Shown here: in pieces, positions 41,842-47,425 of the stretch
How the letters are laid out: every line of letters begins with the position of its first letter
How positions within the stretch are numbered: the stretch's first letter is position 1
Assembly: GCA_964463285.1 (NCBI GenBank)
Contig: CAYXBB010000011.1
Coordinates: 1-47,425, forward strand
Direction of reading: 5' to 3'
Source: JAAZLS01 sp964463285
GTDB taxonomy: Bacteria; Bacillota; Dethiobacteria; DTU022
DNA length: 47,425 nucleotides
Program-made: the position numbers and the translations under genes
The notes under the pieces: model-generated
The model's input: only the letters and a program-made list of their open reading frames with translations
Databases searched by the model: none
What the model was told of the DNA's origin: nothing

Positions 41842-43920
41842 TTGCCAAACAATCAGGAACAGGTGTCTCTACAAAATTTCCTTCCCCCCTGCCAGGAGGC
41901 GTGCCCGCTACACCAGGATATACGCGACTATTTATTTGCTATTGCTACCGGAGATTTTGATCGGTCGCTGGAAATTATAAAACGTACTAATCCACTTCCA
42001 TTTATTTGTGGCACCATCTGTGCACGTCATTGTGAGGATGAGTGTCGCAGGGCAGATGTAGATCAGGCATTGTCTATCAGAGGTTTGAAACGGGCGGCAG
42101 TGGAATATGGTTCTTCTCCCATGCCCCCGGTAGAAAAAACAACAGAAGCAGGAAAGGTAGCCGTTATCGGAGGCGGGCCCAGCGGATTGACGGCGGCATT
42201 TGATCTGGCCGGCCAGGGCTGTAGTGTAACTGTGTTTGAAAGAGAGCAGTTTATGGGAGGGGCGGTGCGGCACTATATCCCTTTGTACCGTCTTCCAGAT
42301 GAGGCTATGGACCAGGATATAAATGAGATTGCCGCCAGGGGGGTGCAGTATTGCTACGGCCGTGAGCTGGGGAAAAATTTAACCCTGGAACAACTGGAGA
42401 AAGAAGGATACCAGGCTATTCTAGTGGCCCTGGGGTTGCCGGTAAGCCGGGGGTTAGATTTACCCGGAACGGAGGGGGAAGGGGTGCTTTATGCTTTGCC
42501 CTTTCTCAAACAGGTTAAACGGGATGGTTTTAAATTAGCCGGCAACCCTTCGGTGATTGTTATAGGTGGGGGCAACGTGGCCATGGATGTGGCCCGTACC
42601 GCGGTTCGTGCGGGAGCGGGAAAAGTTAAAGTGGTTTGCCTGGAATCGCCGGAGGAGATGCCGGCCTTTCCCTGGGAGATTGAGGAAGCCAAGGAAGAAG
42701 GAGTGGAGTTTTACTGCTCCTGGGGACCCGGCGAGATACGCCGGGAGGGAAACCAGATCACCGGTTTAGTGACTGCCAGGTGCACCGCGGTGTTCGATGA
42801 TCAAGGGATATTTAATCCTACAATAGAACAGGAGTGTCGGCATTATATTAGTGGAGATGTAGTGATTTTTTCTATCGGCCAGGGAGGGGATCCGGAACCG
42901 CTTCGCGGGCAACTTCAACTGGATGAGCGGGGACGCCTGGTGTATAATCGGCAGACCTTTGCTACCAGCCGCCAAGGGGTATTTGCCTGTGGCGAAATGG
43001 TAATGGGTCCCGGAACGGCGGTTCAGGCCATGGCCAACGGGCGTCTGGCTGCGCAAGCGGTTTTGAGTTTCCTACAAGGAAAAACCTTTGATCTGTCCGG
43101 AGTTGAATTACCCAAAGCTATAGAAAAACTTGACCCGGAGGTTAGTGAGAAGATTACACGTCTTGCCCGCACGGAATTACCCATGCTGCACCCTGAAGAT
43201 CGGACCAAACATTTCAGGCAGGCGGAGTTAGGGTTTAATAAAAAAGCGGCAATGCTTGAGGCCCGGCGGTGCCTTGGCTGCATTGCCGGGGCGGAGCGGA
43301 TTGACGATCTATGCGCCAATTGCCTGACCTGTGTACGCATCTGTCCCTACGGAGTACCGGTAATCGATTCGGATGGCAACGTAGCTATTCGCAACGAACA
43401 GTGCCAAACCTGCGGTCTTTGCGTAGGGATCTGTCCGGCATACGCCATTAAATTCAGACTGCCTTATATTGAGCAGGCAGCGGATTCTATTGAACCGGCG
43501 GTTACAGATCTGCTGCAGCGTTGCAACGGGGAACCGACAGTACTGATTATAACCTGTGGATATGGGGGTTTCGCCTCCTCGCAGATTGTAGATACCAAGC
43601 AGGCGGCGGTAGTTCGCTATCCCTGTGTATCGAAAATAGATTCCCTACACCTGCTTAAAGCAATTGCCCTGGGGGTGGATGGAATTCTGGTGGTTAGTTG
43701 CCCGGAAGATCAGGAGCAAGGCTGCCCGTATAAAGATACAAAGTTTTGGATTAACCGGCGGATCGGTCATACCCATAGTCTGATGACCGAGCTGGGACTG
43801 GAACCCGAACGGGTGATCCTTACAGAGGTAGCTGAACCATCGGCAGACAGTTTAAATCGGATTATAGAGGAAGCTATCTGTAGGTTTAGGGAATTCGGGC
43901 CATCACCTGTTAAACAATAA
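41842..43920 (+). CDS. GltD-like FAD oxidoreductase with two [4Fe-4S] clusters and a C-terminal MvhD-like domain
   Basis: A 692-residue iron-sulfur flavoprotein. The N-terminal Cys-rich part (PPCQEACPLHQDIRDY, CGTICARHCEDECRRA) and the two dinucleotide motifs VIGGGPSGLTAAFDLAG and VIGGGNVAMDVART match the small subunit of glutamate synthase and NfnB-type enzymes. Two ferredoxin clusters follow (CANCLTCVRICP and CQTCGLCVGICP), then an MvhD/FrhD-like end with DGILVVSCPEDQEQGCPYKDT. Together this suggests an NAD(P)H-linked electron entry for an Hdr or hydrogenase-like partner. ATG 41824 opens the frame, but the ribosome site GGGGTGAGG follows it, so TTG 41842 is preferred. It stands alone between dac and a terminator, so its partner is not shown by context. 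Confidence 0.82.
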   Translation: MPNNQEQVSLQNFLPPCQEACPLHQDIRDYLFAIATGDFDRSLEIIKRTNPLPFICGTICARHCEDECRRADVDQALSIRGLKRAAVEYGSSPMPPVEKTTEAGKVAVIGGGPSGLTAAFDLAGQGCSVTVFEREQFMGGAVRHYIPLYRLPDEAMDQDINEIAARGVQYCYGRELGKNLTLEQLEKEGYQAILVALGLPVSRGLDLPGTEGEGVLYALPFLKQVKRDGFKLAGNPSVIVIGGGNVAMDVARTAVRAGAGKVKVVCLESPEEMPAFPWEIEEAKEEGVEFYCSWGPGEIRREGNQITGLVTARCTAVFDDQGIFNPTIEQECRHYISGDVVIFSIGQGGDPEPLRGQLQLDERGRLVYNRQTFATSRQGVFACGEMVMGPGTAVQAMANGRLAAQAVLSFLQGKTFDLSGVELPKAIEKLDPEVSEKITRLARTELPMLHPEDRTKHFRQAELGFNKKAAMLEARRCLGCIAGAERIDDLCANCLTCVRICPYGVPVIDSDGNVAIRNEQCQTCGLCVGICPAYAIKFRLPYIEQAADSIEPAVTDLLQRCNGEPTVLIITCGYGGFASSQIVDTKQAAVVRYPCVSKIDSLHLLKAIALGVDGILVVSCPEDQEQGCPYKDTKFWINRRIGHTHSLMTELGLEPERVILTEVAEPSADSLNRIIEEAICRFREFGPSPVKQ

Positions 43921-43937
43921 CCTGGAACAAGCAAGTG

Positions 43938-43974
43938 TAGCGGGGCTGTAGATAGCATTGGCCCCGCTATTTTT
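43938..43974 (+). terminator. Terminator of the GltD-like gene
   Basis: TAGCGGGGC (43938-43946) pairs perfectly with GCCCCGCTA (43961-43969) around a 14-base loop and runs into TTTTT. Confidence 0.9.
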
Positions 43975-44015
43975 ATTGCTACAAACATGGTGAATATGTA
44001 TCAAAGTGTAAATCG

Positions 44016-44044
44016 TTGACAATAATAAATTTTAGACATTATTT
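44016..44044 (+). promoter_or_regulatory. Possible promoter of the dnaG-sigA operon
   Basis: A perfect TTGACA at 44016-44021 is followed 17 bases later by TTATTT (44039-44044), a poor -10 box. It precedes the candidate leader RNA and dnaG. Confidence 0.35.
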
Positions 44045-44107
44045 GTGCTTACGATTGTTTATCGGCAGGGAAAAAGGCTCCAGCGTAGAATATTATTTTT
44101 AGAATCC

Positions 44108-44199
44108 CAGGGATGGTAACTGTGGTTGAAAAAGGAGGCATCCTAAGTATCTGATCGCAACCGGGAGAAAAATATGCTCTTAGGACAACCTCGTCCCTG
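44108..44199 (+). ncRNA. Candidate structured leader RNA of dnaG-sigA
   Basis: Three nested helices can form: CAGGGATGG (44108-44116) with TCGTCCCTG (44191-44199, two G-U pairs), GGTTG (44124-44128) with CAACC (44186-44190), and TCCTAAG (44141-44147) with CTTAGGA (44179-44185). In addition CGCAACC in the loop (44156-44162) is complementary to GGTTGCG (44232-44238), just ahead of the dnaG ribosome site. The layout resembles a cis-regulatory RNA, but no known riboswitch class is recognised. Confidence 0.45.
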
Positions 44200-44255
44200 A
44201 ACGCAGATCTGGGGAGGAGGTTTTGTTATAAGGTTGCGGAGGCAGGAGGATTTTT

Positions 44256-46094
44256 ATGTCTTATCCCATACCGGAGGAAATCGTAGACGAGGTCAGGCGT
44301 CTCTGTAATATTGTTGATATTATTGGAGATTACATCCCTTTGGAAAAAAAAGGTAGAAACTTTTTAGGGTTATGCCCCTTCCATAGTGAGAAAACTCCTT
44401 CCTTTTCTGTTTCGGAAGAGAAACAGCTTTATTATTGCTTTGGGTGTGGAGCTGCCGGTAATATATTTGGATTTGTCATGAAAATGGAGGGGCTGATTTT
44501 TCCAGAGGCGGTGCGATTTTTAGCTCGGCGGATAGGGATTAACATTCCTGTTTCGAAAGACCTGTCCCGGCGGGAAAAAAATCTTAAGGACAAGCTTATA
44601 ACTGCCCACGAGTTGGCGGTTAGATTTTATTGTTACTACCTAACAAACACTGCTTCCGGGTCAAAAGTAACAGAATACCTGGAGAAAAGAGGAATAACCG
44701 CCGATACTGGCGAATTTTTTAAATTAGGTTATGCTCCCAGTGGCTGGGATAACCTTTTAAAGGCGACTCAAAAGGAAGGATTAACGCCGGAGATCTTGCT
44801 AAAAGCGGGGCTGGTTTCTTCCCGGGCGGGAGGGGGATACTATGACCGTTTTCGCAACCGGCTGATGTTTCCAATTTATAATCACCGGGGCAGGGCAGTC
44901 GGCTTTGGGGGAAGGGCGTTGCCCTGGGGAGATCAGACTGGACCTAAATATTTGAATTCTCCGGAGACACCGATTTTCAATAAAAGCAGGATGCTTTACG
45001 GGTTTCATCTGGCGAAATCTTTTATCCGGCGTACCGGCTCGGCGATAATAATGGAAGGTTATACCGATGTAATCGCCGCTTATCAGGCAGGGTATAAAAA
45101 TGTGGTTGCATCGCTTGGAACCTCCCTTACCGCCGGACAGGGGAAACTGGTCCGCTCGCAAGCCAAAGAAGTGCTGATAGCTTACGATGCGGATGCAGCC
45201 GGCCAATCTGCTACCTGGAGGGGGTTTAACCTGTTACAAGATTTAGGATGTATGGTAAAAGTAATAGAACTTCCGGGGGGCAGTGATCCGGACAGTTTTA
45301 TTCATCAGAAGGGAACTGCGGCATTTGACCAACTGGTGAAGCAGGCCAAGCCGGTGATCGAGTACCTATTAAACAACCTTCAGACCAGGTATGACCTGTC
45401 TACCCAGGAGGGGAAGCTAAACTATTTAAAAGGGGCCCTGCCGGTATTGGCTTCCGTGCCCGGACCGGCAGAACTGGAAATTTACCTGAAACTGGTGGCT
45501 GAAGTGTTGGGTATACCGGAAACGGCTTTACGCGAAGAATTAAAACGATATCGACGCCGATCCGGTCAAAGAAAAGACGACAGTCATAATATAACCCTAA
45601 AGGATCAAACTAATAATAATCAAATTAAGGTTGACCCGGCAGAGAAATTGCTGCTGGCCCTTATGCTGGTAGAAAATCAGGTGATAGGCTTAATTCGGGA
45701 AAAATTGCAGCTAGGCGATTTCAGCAGTAGCAGGCTGCAGCAGGTGGTGGACCTTATCTGGCATATGAATGATGCCGGCAGCATGATCAGTGGGGAAGGA
45801 ATTATAAATCATTTTTCCGATTTACAAATTCAGCAATTAGTTATTGAAACAGTTATGGATGACAGCCTGTCCGGCATATCTTTGGAAATGGCAGAGAAAA
45901 TGACGTGCGATTGTATAGAAAAAATTAAAAACCGCCAGCTTTCCCGACGGTGGGGAGAATTTAAGAGCAAACTTAAGATAATAGAGGGACAGAGGTTAAA
46001 TGGACAGGCCAGGGATATGCTCAGGGATCAATGGGTAAAGCTGGTTCGCATTAAAGATGGGCCGTGTCGATCCGGTGAAGGAGAGGATTGCTGA
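44256..46094 (+). CDS. dnaG: DNA primase
   Basis: A 612-residue primase that makes RNA primers at the replication fork. The N-terminal CHC2 zinc finger is C40-P-F-H43...C61-x2-C64. The central Toprim domain has IIMEGYTDVIAAYQAG and the metal-binding AYDADAAGQSA. The C-terminal part (residues about 440-612) is the less conserved helicase-binding domain. The start ATG follows GGAGGCAGGAGG. It overlaps sigA by the TGATG junction, the classic macromolecular-synthesis operon. Confidence 0.97.
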   Translation: MSYPIPEEIVDEVRRLCNIVDIIGDYIPLEKKGRNFLGLCPFHSEKTPSFSVSEEKQLYYCFGCGAAGNIFGFVMKMEGLIFPEAVRFLARRIGINIPVSKDLSRREKNLKDKLITAHELAVRFYCYYLTNTASGSKVTEYLEKRGITADTGEFFKLGYAPSGWDNLLKATQKEGLTPEILLKAGLVSSRAGGGYYDRFRNRLMFPIYNHRGRAVGFGGRALPWGDQTGPKYLNSPETPIFNKSRMLYGFHLAKSFIRRTGSAIIMEGYTDVIAAYQAGYKNVVASLGTSLTAGQGKLVRSQAKEVLIAYDADAAGQSATWRGFNLLQDLGCMVKVIELPGGSDPDSFIHQKGTAAFDQLVKQAKPVIEYLLNNLQTRYDLSTQEGKLNYLKGALPVLASVPGPAELEIYLKLVAEVLGIPETALREELKRYRRRSGQRKDDSHNITLKDQTNNNQIKVDPAEKLLLALMLVENQVIGLIREKLQLGDFSSSRLQQVVDLIWHMNDAGSMISGEGIINHFSDLQIQQLVIETVMDDSLSGISLEMAEKMTCDCIEKIKNRQLSRRWGEFKSKLKIIEGQRLNGQARDMLRDQWVKLVRIKDGPCRSGEGEDC

Positions 46095-47218
46095 TGGCCA
46101 AAGAGATAGAAAAAACCGTTTCTTTAGAAGAAATCCAGCAAGAGTTAATTGAGCGGGGAAAAAATAAAGGTTCTCTGACTTATAAAGAAATCCTGGATTC
46201 CATTCAAGCCTTTGAATTATCAGCTGATAGTCTGGATAACCTTTACGACAAGCTTGCTCAGCACGGTATTGATATTATTGATGAAACGGCTGATGAGCCT
46301 GAATCCAAAAAAGCCCCGGATGCAGAGCAGGGGATCGATGAAAAAAAGGCGCCTGAAAAGGAGGAGGGCATTGATATACCCGAAGGGGTGGCTATAAACG
46401 ATCCGGTGCGGATGTACTTGAAAGAAATCGGCAAAATTTCTCTGTTGACCTCTGAAGAAGAGGTTGAGCTTGCTAAAAGGATCGAAAATAATAGTGAAGA
46501 GGCTAGGCGCCAGCTGGCTGAGGCCAATCTCCGCCTGGTGGTGAGCATCGCTAAAAAATATGTCGGCCGGGGAATGCTGTTTTTAGATTTAATTCAAGAG
46601 GGAAATTTGGGATTGATCAAAGCAGTAGAGAAATTCGATTACCGGAAGGGTTATAAGTTTAGCACCTATGCCACCTGGTGGATCCGTCAGGCGATTACCC
46701 GGGCGATTGCCGATCAGGCCCGGACTATTCGGATTCCGGTCCACATGGTGGAAACGATCAACAAATTAATCCGGATTTCCCGACAACTGGTTCAGGAACT
46801 TGGGCGGGAACCACTGCCGGAAGAGATTGCTTTGGAGATGAATATCAGCGAGGAGCGGGTGCGGGAAATATTAAAAATTGCCCAGGAACCGGTATCGCTG
46901 GAAACTCCAATTGGCGAAGAGGATGACAGCCATCTGGGGGATTTTATTGAAGACCAGGAGGCCCAGGCCCCGGCGGAAGCGGCGGCGTTCGAACTTCTTA
47001 AAGAGCAGCTTGAAGATGTTCTGGATACCCTCACTTCCCGGGAGGAAAAAGTCCTGCGGTTGCGTTTCGGTTTAGATGACGGCCGGGCACGCACCCTGGA
47101 AGAAGTAGGACAGTATTTCGGAGTGACCCGGGAGCGTATCCGCCAGATTGAAGCTAAAGCCCTACGCAAGCTGCGACATCCCATGCGCAGCCGGAGGCTT
47201 AAAGATTATTTAGGGTAA
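46094..47218 (+). CDS. sigA: Primary RNA polymerase sigma factor SigA (RpoD)
   Basis: A 374-residue housekeeping sigma-70 factor. An acidic N-terminal region 1.1-like part (residues about 1-90) is followed by region 1.2 (DPVRMYLKEIGKISLLT), region 2 with YKFSTYATWWIRQAITRAIA and QARTIRIPVHM, region 3, and region 4 with VTRERIRQIEAKALRKLRHP. The frame opens at TTG 46088, but ATG 46094 starts the family sequence, has GGAGAGG upstream, and overlaps the dnaG stop by one base. An N-terminal insert rich in Glu and Lys (residues about 65-95) is variable in the family. Confidence 0.97.
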   Translation: MAKEIEKTVSLEEIQQELIERGKNKGSLTYKEILDSIQAFELSADSLDNLYDKLAQHGIDIIDETADEPESKKAPDAEQGIDEKKAPEKEEGIDIPEGVAINDPVRMYLKEIGKISLLTSEEEVELAKRIENNSEEARRQLAEANLRLVVSIAKKYVGRGMLFLDLIQEGNLGLIKAVEKFDYRKGYKFSTYATWWIRQAITRAIADQARTIRIPVHMVETINKLIRISRQLVQELGREPLPEEIALEMNISEERVREILKIAQEPVSLETPIGEEDDSHLGDFIEDQEAQAPAEAAAFELLKEQLEDVLDTLTSREEKVLRLRFGLDDGRARTLEEVGQYFGVTRERIRQIEAKALRKLRHPMRSRRLKDYLG

Positions 47219-47325
47219 AGGCCATTTAGTAAAATATGTAAGCATCCTATCTCTACGTTAATAATTGATCAGGCCTGCGGAGCTCTTTTAAAACCCCATT
47301 GTCTTGGCATCAACACGATTTGGCC

Positions 47326-47353
47326 TTGACGGAGTTGAATTGTCTGTTATAAT
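47326..47353 (+). promoter_or_regulatory. Promoter of the tRNA-Asn gene or cluster
   Basis: TTGACG (47326-47331) and a perfect TATAAT (47348-47353) are 16 bases apart, and TG at 47345-47346 makes an extended -10. The tRNA begins 20 bases downstream. Confidence 0.75.
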
Positions 47354-47373
47354 TATATCCGTAACTCAGTGGT

Positions 47374-47425
47374 TCCTCAGTAGCTCAATGGCAGAGCGAC
47401 CGGCTGTTAACCGGTAGGTTGCAGG
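47374..47425 (+). tRNA. tRNA-Asn (GUU anticodon), cut by the window end
   Basis: The acceptor 5' strand TCCTCAG (47374-47380), D arm GCTC...GAGC, and anticodon arm ACCGG-CTGTTAA-CCGGT with GTT at 47406-47408 are present, followed by the start of the T arm (GCAGG). The 3' end lies beyond the window. It may head a tRNA cluster. Confidence 0.93.

Noticed and set aside
1..47425. CRISPR array, insertion sequence or phage genes
   Set aside because: No regularly spaced repeats, transposase, integrase or phage structural motif was seen on either strand.

Overview
The window looks like chromosome of an anaerobic, endospore-forming Clostridia-class Firmicute, probably of the Desulfotomaculum/Pelotomaculum/Peptococcaceae type (inference, not a taxonomic assignment). 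The evidence is the conserved block yqfC-yqfD-phoH-pgpH-ybeY-dgkA-cdd-recO-glyQS-ccpN-ppsR-ppdK-dnaG-sigA, sporulation-type genes (yqfC, yqfD, a dacF-like carboxypeptidase), a glycine T-box, frequent TTG/GTG starts behind strong Shine-Dalgarno sequences, and many Hdr/MvhD-type iron-sulfur flavoproteins typical of strict anaerobes.

Layout. 1-1014: start of a minus-strand gene, then a HIT-family hydrolase and rpsU, closed by a terminator. 1075-23561: an accessory block of about 22.5 kb between rpsU and yqfC, with a terminator at each end. Its minus-strand half holds an NCS1-type nucleobase permease, a PucR regulator, two HdrA-like flavoproteins (one fused to an MvhD domain), a DUF1116 protein and a RidA protein. 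Its plus-strand half holds a cytoplasmic molybdopterin oxidoreductase with a four-cluster ferredoxin subunit, a GcvH-like lipoyl carrier, HdrC, a cyclase-family hydrolase, an AtzB/TrzN-like amidohydrolase, HdrB and an enamidase-like amidohydrolase. These are followed by a lipoyl-assembly set: a lipoate-protein ligase, a LipT-like flavoprotein and two radical-SAM proteins of LipS1/LipS2 type. 23681-47425: housekeeping genes, including a cytidine deaminase/TrmO fusion, a T-box in front of glyQS, a GltD-like flavoprotein with an MvhD tail, dnaG-sigA behind a possible structured leader, and the beginning of tRNA-Asn.

How the accessory genes may work together (inference). Permease, PucR and three different cyclic-amide/amidine hydrolases suggest uptake and ring opening of a nitrogen heterocycle. 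A complete Hdr set (A, B with two intact CCG motifs, C) is interleaved with those hydrolases and sits next to a lipoyl-carrier gene and the genes to lipoylate it. The closest described precedent is the sulfur-oxidizing sHdr-LbpA system, but here the neighbours are heterocycle hydrolases and a molybdoenzyme, and no sulfur-oxidation genes are visible. The block may be an undescribed pathway in which a protein-bound lipoyl group carries electrons or an intermediate between heterocycle catabolism and an Hdr complex.

Limits: names rest on motif recognition by eye, with no database search. Substrates of the hydrolases and of the molybdoenzyme cannot be read from the sequence.
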